Positions 1 through 14,000 of a stretch of 64,000 bases of DNA are shown piece after piece. The notes beneath the pieces are model-generated. The model ran no database searches, was not told the DNA's origin, and saw nothing but the letters and a program-made list of their open reading frames with translations. The stretch is from Romanomermis culicivorax (Eukaryota > Nematoda > Enoplea > Mermithida > Mermithidae), in the NCBI GenBank assembly GCA_963922205.1, contig CAWUHX010000119.1:372001-436000 (forward strand), in the 5' to 3' direction. The first letter of the stretch is position 1. Every line of letters starts with the position of its first letter. The position numbers were made by a program, and so were the translations under genes.

Positions 1-1320
1 AGAGCATGCATACTGTACTTAAAGAAACTTCTGTCTGCAAAAAGAAAGGTCTACAGAAGAAAATTGACCTCCAGATAGACAGGGACAGGTAAAATACATA
101 GATAGACACACATCTGGTAATAGATAGTAATTTATGCAGAAAACTTTTTGATTTTCCAGGTTGGCAGTTTTCCAAAACAATCATAGAAGAGGGTGAACCA
201 CTAAAGCTCTACACTGTGTGTGTAGTGGACAGAGGCAAAAAACGTTCTGAGGAGTACTGTAAATTCCATAAAAACCAAAATTGATCTGGAAACAGTGGAG
301 GTACAGAGTGCATAAAGTGTACAAAGGTAAAAAGATTAAGGTGAAAAGAAAAATCAATCTGTAAAAAAGTGGACATGCAATATACATGTAGTTTACAGAG
401 GCAAGACGTTTTTATTGTTACTGTGGGCTGCATACTAACAAAAATTGATCTGAAAGAAAAGTGCACATACAGAGTGTATATAGCATACAAAAGGCAAAAA
501 TGTGTAGAAAAAATTATTTGTCTAAAGAGAGCATATGATGGACTAAGGAAAGAGAGCATGCATACTGTGCTTAAAGAAAATTGTGCCTGCAAAAAGAAAG
601 GTCACAGAAAAAATATTGACCTCGAGACTTACAGGGATAGGTAAAATGCAGAGAAAATGGCACAGCTGGCAATAGGTAGTGCTTTATACAGAAAAAATGC
701 TTGATTTTGTAGGTTGGTGGTTTTCAAAAACAATCAAAAAAGGAGGTTGAATCCCTAAAGCTCTACAATGTGCATGTAGTAGACAGAGGCAATAACGTTT
801 TGAGGAGTACTGTAGATTGCATAAAAACCAAAATTGATAGGAAAAAAGTGGACTCACAGAGTGTATATACTGTACAATGGTGAAAAAAGGTAAGGTGAAA
901 AAAACCAAAATCAAACAAGAAGAAAAGGTGAGCAAAGGAAAGGAGCACACTTAATGGACATAGAGAAACGACATGTAGAAAAGATTATAGATTTGAAAGA
1001 GAGCATCTAATGGACATAGGAAAAAGAGCACTCTTTGTGAACAAAAAGAGAAGACCTGCAGAAAAAAACGTTATTTATTTAAAAACAGGACAAGTAGCCA
1101 ACAGGGAAAAAGAGCACCTGTACTTGACAATAGAAAATCACTACTGAATGACTTATCAAAAAAATCCAATGTGCTGGTTTTTTTTTATTACAAAATAATC
1201 TTATCTAACCCATGACTGAAGACTACTCTAAGTTGCCTAGAAGAGGAATTAAACCTCAGAAGGTAATGTATGAAAAACAAAAATTGATCAGTAGAGAATA
1301 TGCAGTGGACAAATAAGTTC
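1..1320. repeat. Left arm of copy 1: degenerate tandem repeat
   Basis: The A-rich arm is built from diverged units of roughly 60-80 bases that combine a GAAAATTGATCTGGAA-like core, a GTGGACATACAGAGTGCA-like core and GTGTACAGAGGTAAAAA. It is the counterpart of 15270-16590 in copy 2. Open frames in both directions run through it because it is purine-rich and periodic. They encode only Lys/Arg-rich repeats or their complement and I do not regard them as genes. Confidence 0.75.
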
Positions 1321-1331
1321 TATATTTTGAA

Positions 1332-1337
1332 TTTATT
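1332..1337 (-). promoter_or_regulatory. Poly(A) signal of polymerase gene, copy 1
   Basis: A minus-strand AATAAA lies about 47 bases beyond the polymerase stop codon, between the gene and the repeat arm. It fits a cleavage and polyadenylation signal. The same hexamer is kept in copy 2 at 16604-16609. Confidence 0.5.
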
Positions 1338-1383
1338 TATGAAAAAATTATACATGCACAAATTATATTAAAAAAAAAACATT

Positions 1384-4300
1384 CTATGATGTCCATCCAT
1401 AAGGAAATGTACAAAAATTGTGTTTCAAAATACGTTTGTCATATACTACACGAAATGTTTTCAATGTTTCTCTGGTGACAACTTTACGATCTTGCTGGCG
1501 CTCAATTCGTAGGCTATGCACATCAATTTCTTCTTGTCCATTATTTTTTACAAAAGCAAAAACAAGTCGACGTAGTGAATCAAAATTCACTTTTCTCATT
1601 GCATCTGATGACAGAGTTATCCCCCGAACCTTGATGACATGATGGTATTGATCAGTAGATGGACTGTACACTTTGTAAGCATAATTCTTAGGACCTCCAC
1701 TGACGAATTCCGTAATGTAAGATCCAGGACCATATTCACGTAATTCATCGGTCATTTCACCTAGACACCAACCTGTCGGTACTTGATATTGTTGCTTGTC
1801 AATTGTTGACAAGTAAATAATACTGTCCGTATCAAAATACAATACTCGGCTTTTTAATCGATCAATATAAGAATATAACTTCAGTCGAGCCTGAGCTGTC
1901 GTATAAGCTGCAATAACGGCGTTAGTATTCCCCATGACTTCAGCAAAATCGTCATGCTGGTAGTAGGTCAATGATATCATCAAATCATTTATCATATTTA
2001 TTGCTTTGACAATATTGGATGGTTCAATAGCCAGCTCAAAAAATTCTTTAGGGTTGTTTAGAATAACAGTCTTATCCATGTTGTTTCGTTGCCCAAACTG
2101 GAAAATAGAGAACATGTAAAATTAGTACAAAAAAAAAGTGTGCAAAACTACCTTCCCCCAAAACGAATTTAGCATTAATTTAGCTAAAGCCCTTTTGCCT
2201 GGATTTTTTTCAATTTTTGAAGGATCCAATGAAATATTCTCCCGGTTGTAGACCTCCATTTCGTATTCACGTTTTTGCTCAATCGTCTCAATTCTGGTGG
2301 GGTAACCTTCACTCTCCTATAAAAATTACAATCAAATTTGGTCAAATTTACATAACATAAAACTTACCAGTTTCATTTTCATGAAAGTGTTGACATATTG
2401 AGCGAACAGCCCACCATCACGGTTTCTGGTTGGATGATATTGTTCAACATTATCGTAATGCCAAACTTCAAAAATTTTGAGGATCTAAAACAGAAATAAA
2501 AACACATACATACAAAAGGTGAATCATCACAGTAACAATATACCTTATATCCTTTCTCTAAGGCTTTGTATAATTCTATAGTAACCCATGTACCATCTAA
2601 TGCACGGTCTTCTTCATTATGCTTGCATGTGGTCTTTTGGAAGTCAAGTGTACAAGTTTTGCACAAAGGAAAAAGCAATTTACCACCATGCCGATAAGGT
2701 AAAACAGGGTGTAAAAGTTTGCGAGGTGGTAAAACTGTACATTTGATCAATCCTTCATAAGGTTGAGAAGTTAAACTAACTTCTTCAAAACCTTCAGTCA
2801 AAATTTTTGGATGGCCAGTGGGATATTTCCCATACTTGTTGATGAAGGGGTATAAGCTGCACACATCAACATAATTGATTTTTTCATTTGGTTTGACCTT
2901 GTGATACAATTTTACGGCATTAGTACGACCACCAAAGAAAGCTGGAAACAAAAAAAAAACAAATTGCAAGTTTCATAAAAATGATACCCAAATTATTTAC
3001 CATCTCATGGGTTGATTGGTTCAATCAAGTTGATCGTGTCAAAAAAATCTTTCATTTCTGGATTGCTGTGCAATTGTTTAAGTAAATCACACTCCCACAT
3101 TTCAACAACAGTATAACCCTGATCTTCGAGCTCCATTTTTCGTTTGAAAGTGCGCTCATAGGCATCTGAGGCTTTTGTGAACCCATCAGCAGTCACTCGA
3201 GACCTATGGGTCATGCATTTAGGACACCCATGCCAGTAACACCCATTAAATTCGTATATTGTTTTGCCTATAACATTACCATATGTATTTTAAAATATTT
3301 ATGATTAAGCATCATACCTGAAACTCCATCAACCTTGTATTGACCAATTTGGACCTCACCACCATTGAGTTTATGGCGGATGTATAGATTGTCATGGCTA
3401 TGCGAGTACCATTTCAACCACTTGAGGGCAATTATTGATTGTCTCTCGCTTTTTCCATAACCCTTGTATGGTATGATGCCAATGGTATCTGGCTTGAGGA
3501 AAAGATGACGGAAAACCAAGTTGCAGGCACTAGCAATGGTTATTGATTTTTCAAATGGGTCAACATTAGTTTCTTCCATAAAAATATCCCGAAATTTCAT
3601 GCAACATTGTCGTAAAACTTGCACATCACTACGACAGTAATCGAGTAGCTCTTTGTCAAAATTAAATTGACACCCCTAAACAATGACTCAATTCTAAATG
3701 CAAAAGTTTTATACTTTTTTATGAGCTTACAGCTTCAATCTTTCTATTATACCATTCCAAAAAGGTGGCACGAGCATTAGGTTTCATAGCATTGTAACCG
3801 TACATGTCTGGCGAAGGATAGGGTCCAATATATCCATAATTTTCTTTCCTATTGAAGAAATGTGGGAAATATCCCTTGCATAATTCATTGACTCCAAAGG
3901 TTTTCGGTAAAGACGCCAAAGGCATTGGAAGGAAGTTCAAAGAATCAATAAACTTTATTGATCCAATTTTGATACACATCAATTCCAATCCTGAAAGGAT
4001 ATGTTTCTAAGTTGAAATTATAAACAAAGGATCTTAGCTTTTACCTTTATTGACAATGTCAACAGTGTGATGGCCTTTACGGTACAAGAATTGCATGATG
4101 AATTGACCATCAAAGCCTCGAGAGTTGTGGGCAATGGCTGTAATATTTCTCATACCTTTACCAAAAAGGTATGCACAAAAATCATCCAAACAATTGGAGC
4201 CTTTGAAAATTTGTTCACGATCACCACAAAAGTTGCAGTGATTAATGTTACTATGATAGCATTGGTCGCAAACTGTATGTGAAACACACAAGTTTGGCTC

Positions 4301-6048
4301 ATGCTCGACAATATCACCTTGATCTGTTTGTCGCAAAATTTTTTCCTGTGTTGTCTCAAAATCGTAAAAAACAAAGCGAGTTGGTAGTTCCACTTTATCA
4401 ACAGATGATTCAGCTTCTGAGACATCATCATTTGTGACCTCCATTTCATTTTCCTCATTCACTTCTGGCTGCATGTAACACTGATGGTCTGAAAATAAAA
4501 ATTGTCCTTCTTTGAAATTTTGATTTTTATCCACTATTTAAAAATTAATTACATACCTTTTTTCAAAACCTCTTTTTTGCACACTTTGCATTCAAAGTAG
4601 CCACACTTGTGCTCTTTCAAATGAGCCCGCTGATACAAGGTGTCACACTTGTCACATGATTTAATGCGATCGCAAATAGATGTCCCTGTTTTTTGACGCT
4701 TCGAGTTGTTTTCGCCTTTTGGTATGAAAGGTTTCTTATGGCGATTGAAGCAATCATCACTCTTGAAATATCGATTACATTCCTTGCATTTTCGGCCATA
4801 AAACTGAGAGCAAGGTGGGCTGTTATAACATAGAGGGCATATGCTCTTGCAGCGATGGTTCCCTTTATTGCTGTATGCTATGTCGCAATGTGGACAAAAG
4901 TAGCTGCGGTCAAAAAAACCTGGCATTTTTGTAATGACTGAGTAGTGATTGTTGTGGTGGTAAATATTCAAGATGTAGGCTGCAGGAGGACCTTAAAATA
5001 AAAAGTATACATTATACTATGATGCAAAATATGAAAAACTTGCCTTTATATAACAAATCTTTATATCGCTCTTTACTGAACACTTTGATTTGGTAGCCTG
5101 GCATAATGGCCTGAAATTTTGGTCACTCATTGAACCCACATGGCCCTTGATGGTTAGTTAACCCTGCTTGGATCATCAATTCTTTGGCGACCCTTGTTTG
5201 CAATACATGTCTCTTGTCTGACTTTCGAATATTTTCCCATTTGTGCAAGGGGTTTGAATCATCTTTATGGACATATGCTCTAGCAACAGCTAGAGCTCGA
5301 GCAAAGCATAAATCATCAGTGTTGTTGATTTGAATAATGCACTGTTTTTTCTCTAGGAAGTCATTATGCATCATGTACTGATGTGTATTGTGAAGACCTT
5401 AAAAGTTTTACAAGATTGCAGAAACAAAAATTGGGGAATATAAACAAATATACCTGATCCTTTAGGTGGCGTTACAGTAACCAGACGAATAGATGCCTCA
5501 CGATTATCAATTTGGATCTGCTCATTGGACTGCAGAACAGCATTGATGGTGTTCAGCACCAAATCGCCAGTCAAAGCATGCTTGGGTCGAAATGGTATCA
5601 AGATTTGTCCGCTCTTAAGGTCTGGATGACCAAATGAAAACCCCATTAAAGCATTCTCATCCACACCATTTGATACACAGTCAATAATTCGCTGGAATAT
5701 AGGCACCATTTGGTTGTTCAAATTATTTAGCTGGTCCAAATTTCTGAACTGTAAGGAGTAATTACGTCCTTCTGTATTAAATCGACGAACATTGACAACA
5801 TTGGGTTCCGATAGTTCGAAAAATTGATCAGGGTCTTGATCCTCTTCCTCTCCAGCACCTTCTTGAATGTTTTCCTTCTCTGGCTCCTCGTAATTGTCTG
5901 TTTCATTTTCAATATTGGAATTATAACTTTCATTTGACCTGATGTTTTCATTAACCATTGAATGTTGTTCATCAGAGTTACTGTGTTCATAAACCATTTC
6001 GATATGTCCTTCTTCATCAAAGCTAATATCTTCATCGATTGGATTCAT
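1384..6048 (-). pseudogene. Protein-primed family B DNA polymerase, copy 1 (two nonsense codons)
   Basis: Eleven exons can be joined in frame: 5454-6048, 5044-5397, 4557-4991, 4045-4488, 3731-3990, 3318-3675, 3001-3267, 2544-2941, 2368-2484, 2152-2316 and 1384-2097, giving 1368 codons plus a stop. Order of parts: acidic leader; an N-terminal domain (about 75-198); a Cys/His-rich zinc-binding region (about 320-460); 3'-5' exonuclease motifs YDFETT (D505), AHNSRGFDGQF and YCRSD (709-713); a CYWHGCPKC cluster (825-833); polymerase motif A DVCSLYP (930-936), motif B KLMLNSFWGK (1122-1131) and motif C YFDTDS (1218-1223). These fit the DNA_pol_B_2 family, which replicates linear DNA from a protein primer. 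Two codons are TGA here, at 5123-5125 (W290) and 3005-3007 (R903); copy 2 has TGG and CGA. The upstream frame could start at a TTG at 6096, but the first ATG is at 6048. Confidence 0.9.
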
Positions 6049-7414
6049 TGTTGTATGAACTAAAACATGAATTAATCTGAACTCAGATTTTTTCAAATAA
6101 AACTTTGATTACTGTTTGAAGTGATAGTATTTGTATGCTGAATAATAAAAAATGTATAATTTGTATAAGCTATAAATTACTAAGGAGTAACTGCACAAAA
6201 TGACTGTATAGCAAGTAAGAAAAGCATAAGACTGAAAAAAATATTGCAAAGACTCTATAATCAACTTTATTGCGCAATAGCAAAATGCTAGAATGTTCTA
6301 GAAGGATTGACTCAGGTCTGGTGCATATTGAGAATGGGATTCATGTTCACATGTTGTATAAGCATGAATGAAAATTGAGTAGAAAAGAAAAGTGGGACAA
6401 AATCGTTTATAAGGAGCTTGTAGCTGGGGGGAGTTACTTACAAAATGTGTTCATGTTATAGACATGGCTTGCTAATTCATTTACTTTTGCTCTATGTGAG
6501 CACTAAAATTTGTATAAAGTTCATGGTTTTATCAGAAACACAAACTTTGTTCATTTATCTTTCTTCAAATACACATCAGTAACCATTACTTCCATTAATG
6601 TATACAAAAAAAAATCAGTTATACTGTGCATCATTTCTATAATTTGCATGTTGCACTCAATACTCTGCTGTCATAATGAACACTTTCATTTTGTTGATTT
6701 GTGTATCAGTTGATTAAAGTGATTGTATATGACCTAACAAATATAAGAAATCTTGATGTCATCTCATGTATTGAAAAAAAATTATACTCATAAACAATAT
6801 AATGGTTTATCAGAATCATCATTTAACAACTTCATTTGATGCATCTACAAAGTTTGCTCAAATTTTCTACATGGCAATCTTCTTATAGACTCATCAAGGT
6901 GCAAAAATTGAAACAATACAGTTTTGTTGTAAAATTCGCTCTTGTGGTGTTTGTTGATAATTTTATTTTTCATTCCATCTGATTTGAAAAGTTTTTGAAA
7001 ATGCTTATCAGACCTTATCAATGCTTTTAAAAGCATATTCTATCAAAAGTAATAGCTATCATATCATCACTATATAGCACATCCATCCTAAATAAGATAA
7101 ACAATGATTATATACAGCCCGAATTATTTATGTAAAAATGTATCAAAACGTTAAAGATTGTGAACCTTTGAATAAAGAAAGAATGTACTATATCACTTAT
7201 TGATTTACATATAAAGAATGCAGAAAATGGTCATTCAGTAAAATAAAGTTATTACACAATGTTGGAGGTAAGCCAAAATTTTGAATCTGTTTTTCCAACT
7301 CATTGCACAATCTTTTCTTTCTGGATATGTCTACATCTGGTTCTTCTTTTCATTGTCCAAATTTTTGTTACTGTTGAACGGTTGTATTTTATAACTCTCT
7401 CTCTTCTTTCAAAA
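6049..7414. other. Divergent intergenic region, copy 1
   Basis: These 1.37 kb separate the start codons of the polymerase (leftward) and the small gene (rightward), so they should contain both promoters. The stretch is AT-rich and I see no clear core promoter motif, no RNA gene and no convincing open frame. It is almost unchanged in copy 2 (21323-22689). Confidence 0.5.
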
Positions 7415-7882
7415 ATGGATCAGTATTTGAATGGAAAAATGAAATGCTGTGATGACCATCAAGAAGATAACCATGTTAATGATGATTCAATTGATCAATA
7501 CTATGAGCTGAATGAGCCAAAAATTGTTCATTCAAAGAAATTTCGAACATATTGGAAACATTATGGAATTCGCTTTATAAATTTTAATGATGTAGTTGAG
7601 CCAAAACAAAAGATTCGTGAAATTATTGGACACATAATTGACCAGTTTCTCAAAAAAAAAATTCCAGCTGACTCGATTATTGGTGCAGAATTTTTACATC
7701 CACGTGTTGGTGCACCCCTTTCCACAGTATTACGCTTCAATGGGTATACCATAAAAGAACAAATGGCGTTTGAAATTCGAAAAGCCTTGACAAAGATTCG
7801 AGTAGATGACTTTACTAGAGACAAGGGAACAATAAGCTTCACAGTAATTGTGAATCCCCACGTTGGTGAATATCAAATATGA
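7415..7882 (+). CDS. Stand-alone relative of the polymerase N-terminal domain, copy 1
   Basis: This single-exon frame has 155 codons from the ATG at 7415; the same frame is open back to an ATG at 7259, but homology supports only the shorter product. After a short acidic leader it reads DQYYELNEPKIV, which matches DQFFELSEPNVV in the polymerase N-terminal domain. Similarity continues in spacing and pattern through IIDQF versus IIDCV, an Arg/Phe pair (LRF versus PFR), and a closing FTVIVNPHVG versus LVTVTPPKGSG. It ends where the polymerase would run on into its zinc-binding and exonuclease parts. It is transcribed away from the polymerase. Function is unknown. Because it copies only the N-domain, a role in partner binding or in regulating replication is an inference. 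It is open in both copies. Confidence 0.75.
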   Translation: MDQYLNGKMKCCDDHQEDNHVNDDSIDQYYELNEPKIVHSKKFRTYWKHYGIRFINFNDVVEPKQKIREIIGHIIDQFLKKKIPADSIIGAEFLHPRVGAPLSTVLRFNGYTIKEQMAFEIRKALTKIRVDDFTRDKGTISFTVIVNPHVGEYQI

Positions 7883-8006
7883 ACTTTATGATAATCAATT
7901 TTAAATTTTGAAACACAGTTTTCATATTTTTTTTTTTTGTCAATACTTGCATGTTTTATACTCATCATTTTTAAATCATGTATACTTTGTTTTTACATTA
8001 TGATGG

Positions 8007-8012
8007 AATAAA
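8007..8012 (+). promoter_or_regulatory. Poly(A) signal of small gene, copy 1
   Basis: AATAAA lies about 125 bases after the stop codon of the N-domain gene. It is also present in copy 2 at 23279-23284. Confidence 0.4.
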
Positions 8013-11000
8013 AACAACAAAAATTTTGCATTTCTGAATTTTGTTCAAAGGCATTAAGATTGGCATGAAAACATGAATATAATATCTAAACATGTTACAT
8101 TTTAGTACCATTCATAAACTATAATGTTACTTCTATAATACATTATGACACAAAAGTTGAAGAGTTCATGGATGAACTTCAACTAGTGTGTTGTGAATCC
8201 TTTTACACAACATAATGGAAATTGATAATTTGATACCTTTACTTACTACACAGGCGTGATCTTGATAACTAAAGCAATAAGTTGAGAATTGGGGAGTAAT
8301 AGCTGGACCATGAATATAAAGTCTATAATATTTTTCAACAGGTGTTCTGAAAGATCAACTGATCCTTGTAGTGGTGATATATGCAATCAACAAATGCTTC
8401 CTCAACTAACATCACTAACTTTCAATTACTTATCTTTTGTCATTTGCATTTAATGTGTCATTTGACAAACTGGAGTATAAATTTTTCAAACCATCAACAT
8501 AACAAGAGGAGATTTACGCGTTTCACCAGTCCATTTCATTTTATATGTGACACAGTGCTCAAAACTGATTTTTTTTGCTTTATGATGACATCATATAATG
8601 GACAGCACGCATTAAAAATTATGCCTCATTCTGTGCCACTCTGGTGCTTCTTATATTATTTGCCAGGCTGATTCAATGTTGAGCAGTAATGAAAAAATCA
8701 ATAGAATGCAAACTTAAATAAACATCAATCAAATTCAAATCGTCTATATACTATTGAATTATACTTTATTAATTGATGATGATGGAAAAAATTTTTTTAA
8801 TGTGGATCCTAAGCCTAGTGCCACCGAAAACTGTTTCATTTATGCTATAAGAAATTTATGTATAAGTACTTGTTGATAGCTAACTTTCTGTGACTCAATT
8901 ATTCTTTTTTCATCATGCAAAACTTTTTGTAGCAACACTGCCTAGTGTTTGGTAACTATTGAAACTTTGTTCTGCATTCCTACTGCCACTAAAGCAGTGT
9001 TCATTGATCAAATCCATCTGTCATTTTGATGTGCTAAACAGTAGTTTATGTGCATCAATCAAGCATAAACAATTCTCGGTAGAAATATTTGAACAAGCTT
9101 CTACCATATCACACGACACACATGTGAAGTTTGCAAAAAAAAATTTTCAAATTTGAGCATGAGCATATGTTTGTTCTTAATAGTGATGAGACATGATATC
9201 ACAACGGGTAGGAAGTGCAAAATTAAATTATAAAAAATATAGACAATGCGCATCGTCTTCTTTTAGTAAAAAATCCATTAACAATATTTATATCATTTTC
9301 ACATAAAGCCCCAAAGAGGTCAAATTTGCATTCGCTTATTACTTAGTATTAGTAAACTCATTTTTCAAATTTAACACACTATGCCAGTTGAAAGATCCTA
9401 AATGAAAAGAATTTTTCAAAGTATTTCAGGTTTCAATATTTTTGTTTGATTTTGCCTTATGAATATTTTTTCCAGATAATTACACTGATAAATATTTTTA
9501 TACTCTGTTAGATTTGGGGTTTTGACATGTATCACTTTGTTGTCAGTTTATCTCACCCCAAAAAGAGGTCTTTTCTTTTTTCTTCTACAAGAAAACATTC
9601 AGCACAGATCGATATTATAATGACCACGTCTTGTCTTACTGGATGGATTAGTACCACCATAATACCATGAATGAAGACGAAAGACAAGGAAAGAGTAATG
9701 CAAGGGCCTAGGTCTTATGTTGTATAACATACAAAAACGAAAGATGTGTCTCACCGCACCTTTAGGTTTCTTTCTTTTTTCTCCTAAATGTGTTGACAAA
9801 CAGCCAATCGACCCGTATCTGGATGTTATTTTGCAATGGAGAACACATAGAGTAGACAGGCATAAAGGTTTTTCTTGTTTCTTGTGCATTGAGTAAATTC
9901 TCAACTCGAAAACACGGCAAAATATGGGAAGAAGAGAAAAATTCTGGTGACCAATGACAAAAAGATGCATTTGGTGTATTTCAGAATACGAAAATCTTAA
10001 AATTTTTAGGTGCATTATGATGATTAAAGCCTAACTATGGTAATTATACAAAAATCTAGGGTCTGGCATCTATGAGGTGTAGTGCCCCTTAATCAGTTGG
10101 GAAGATTTTATCGGTAGTTCCTCCTCGAAAAAACGTCTTTGAGGCTCTAAAATCAGAAAACATTTCCAACTATAAATTATAATTATAAATTATTAATCTT
10201 AATAATAATAATATAATTAAAAAATAAATCCAATTATAAACCGGATCTTGCATCGTATTGGCATTTGTAAATGTAATTTTCATACATTTTAATTTTTGAC
10301 AACTTGTTTTTCAAAATTATTCAAAGTATATTTTTTTTTGAATCTGTAATACAATAAAAATATGTGTCAAACAGGAAATCTCAACCTTATTTTGCTTGAA
10401 TGAGTTTTTGCTATTGATTTTCCACCACTTCAGAATGTCAACATCTAAAAATTTCTAGTGATACGCCCGAAAAGTATAGAACAGATACAACAAAGGTTGC
10501 ATTTTTAATGTCACATACTTTTGTGCCTATGAAATGAACATCAGCATATTTTAAAAGCTTATGTCTCGATTTTTCTAATTTTGCATGTACTTTGAACTTG
10601 AATTTTGCGGAATTTCTGGCTATTTTCACCGATTTTATGCAATGAGATTTATTGTTCTGAACGAGGAAAACCTTTAAAGTATAAAAATATTATGGAAAAT
10701 GCTTTGCACGTATAGTATATGTTTAACTGTACATTACGAATTTGAAAATTTTTCGTGAGTGTGGGATGTAAAAATATGTTTAAAAGTAGGCATGCATCAA
10801 CTATAAACACTTCCGACCTGTAAACGAAATCTTTCACATCTTGGTAAAAAATGTTGCAATTTTACAGTTTTGTGACAAGAGTGTGTAGAAAAAAAAACCT
10901 ATTTCTCAATAAAAAGAAGACATCAAAGTGTTGAAGTTGAGTTTGCTAAATCATGAACAGAAACGTAAAATTCGAGCAAATTTGTTGCCAGAAAAAAATT

Positions 11001-14000
11001 TTTTTTTTGCGGAATTTAAAAAGTTAAAGTATTTTTGAAATAATTTGATGAAATTTTGTTTTGATCGTAGAAAAAATCTGGAAAATTGTGGAAAAATGAT
11101 TTGAGAAAGTCGTTGAATTTCATTTTGAAGAACTGTTTGGTTCCGAGAGAGAGTAACTTGAAGAAAAAGGGGAAAAATTTCAGCAGTGCTAAAAAATTGA
11201 AGTGCTAACTCACAGGAAAGAAAAAAACATCAGCACACCTTGAATACTAGATAGTGAGTGAGTTTTCGGGGTGAGAACCATTATGATTTAATGGATGCCA
11301 AACATCATTTTTTCATGACAGCTTCTGATATCTGTTCGATATCACTATAAAATCAATGCAAAATTTTACTTTGAATGAATTGTAAAAAGTCATTTCGACA
11401 AGATATGATGTGGACAGGAGTTCCGTTTCTGTATCTCTACTCTTTTATGTGACCTTGATGTTTCACATATCTTTTCCACTATGTGGGGTTTTCCAACGAG
11501 TATTGTTTTTCTAAGGATTGACGATCTACTACTACTCTGCAGCAATTTTTGGATGTATTAGTTTATACTATCATTTGTAGGAGTCATATTTTTCTTTCTC
11601 CTAAAAGACTATATTAATTCTATTATATACGTAGTGTTCATAAAAATCCTTGAAGATTATAAAAGTCTTTACTCTCTATGAAGCTCAAATTATGAATTTT
11701 GATATACCAATGGTCAATATCTCATGACTTTATGTTTTAACAAGGCATATATTCAAATTAGGTGTATAATGATCAGTAATAGTTATGAATTCATATCATC
11801 TTTTCTGTCAGCCCTTTACGTGGTATTCATTACATGAAAAAAAATATCATTGGTGTGAATGACAATCTCTATGATACCCACGAAAGGGGCAAAAATGATG
11901 TGTTGGTGAAGGAAACAAAAATTTAGGCATGCTACCTATGAAGTGATAAAATCTTTCTATACACAGAGCCTACATAAAATGTTACCTGATATCCTATTAG
12001 TTTCCTGTCAATGGTCGGAAATTTCGCTGGATGTATGTTCGTTTGGTAATCAATAAATTTCAGAATTTGGTTAAATAAAAGTAGACAATCCTTTTGTTTA
12101 GTTGGAATGAAATTATCAATAAAATTTATTATTTTACCTATAATAAAAATCCCTGGGGCCCTCTGGTCATGTGATGTTCGTAGATCACATTCTATGGACG
12201 GTGTATTGATAAATCAACCCCTTAATGCAGGAGGTCAAGACCTGGGTACAAAAATATAGTCCATTTTTCTTGAGATGCTTACATATAATTAGAATTGAAA
12301 GCATGTTCTATTTCAGATTTTTAAGATATCATAGGTCATACACTACCAAAAACCTGTGGGCTTATTCAGCTAACCTTTAGCTATTTTTAAATAAAAAATC
12401 TGCAATCAAAAGTTTCCATAAATTAGTTCAACGGCGGGGGCTAATTTTTCTGCCAGATTCTGCTAAACAAGGATTTTATAAAAAATAGACTATAGCCAAC
12501 ATTTGATCAATACTAAACATTTTTAAGACAATATTTTACTTGCATCGATTAATTGAGAGAGAATTAGTTTATGTTTCATCATTAAAAAAAAACGGGCGAC
12601 TTGAACCATTTCTGATATCATAACTTTCTACAATACATCATACCTGTCCGAATATTTCCTTGAATTATGAACAAAAAGTGAGAGCATAAAAACAGCTAAA
12701 ATTTGAAGAGAACTATTTCTGCATATGAGCAAATACTGCCAAAATTATTTTAATCTCAATAATATTTATTTGTGGCTTTTAAATAAACAGAAAAATCACA
12801 GCATACAGACACGAAATTTTTCCTGAAAATACATGATCTTGATCATAGAACTATGAAGCTTAAAGAACAAAGGAGTAAAATAGAAATGGTGTGTTGTCGG
12901 CTGTCTACAAAGAAAAAAGAAGAAATAGATACATGTTGGATGCTATAAAAATGATATATTTGTATTGTAGGTTGCTACAGGGAAAACAATAAATAAAAAG
13001 CACGTGCCTTGGGTAATTAAGCTTTTTTATTTCCCCGGTTTTACGAGGTAATTTAGATGCTAGCTACCTGTATTTTAAACCATTTTGCCAGAGACAGATG
13101 GAAGCTACTCTTATATTTCAGGCTTCTAACCAAATAATTGTAAATGTCAAAAAGCATTACAAACTGATCGAAATAGAAAGTATGAAAAGTTCGTCAGAGA
13201 TTACTTTTTTATTTATTTAGTTTTATTTTATTTTTTTTTTCATTGACAACATGCGACTTCATTTTCTACATTCTTCTATTTATCCTTCAACTGAATGTGC
13301 AATAATCAACCAATTTTTAGTCATATCATAAAGAAAAATAAAAAGTGAGACATCTTGCATTTTTCTCTGTACGTCACATATGTGTTTTGTACCTTCTAGT
13401 TTTTTTTGCCTATTATACAGTTCTATAATGCTGAGTTTCTTCCCTTAGGATAATCGGAACAAAAAAAAAATGCACATGCACCGCCAGGGTATGGTGCACG
13501 AGCTACCTAGTGCGTGCTGTAGTGTAGGTGCGGCTTCCAAATTGGAAAAAAATATCCTATATACTTTGCGTGTTGAATGATTGAATGAAAGGAGAATTTT
13601 CGATGCAATCCAATAACTAGTGCACGTCCACGTTTGCTGAAAATAATCAATCTTTAGTCAAGACGTATATTCAATAATAGTTCTTTTTACGTTTTGAACT
13701 CAAAATGGTAACATGTTTGAAAATAATTGGAGTTTTTGAAAAATTAAAAAAAAACTATTTGCATCACCAAAATTACTGCACGTGAAGAATGAGAAACGCC
13801 TGTCTAGACTGATTGTTCTAGTGCTCGAGCTGGTATGTGGACGCTTTGTCAAGTAAATAAAAAAATTTCACTCATTAGAATGGTTGTGTGATCATATTGA
13901 TGATTTTATTACTTTTCTTTACTTATTATGACTTATCTTTCGGTAGACTGTAGGTCTTTTTAACCATTTTTGCGCACTGTTTCAAGAAGTGGTGAAGAAA

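Noticed and set aside
9599..10015. 138-codon minus-strand frame, repeated at 24875-25291
   Set aside because: It is the longest frame in the gene-poor half, but has no recognisable domain, odd composition and no supporting signals; kept only as a remark.
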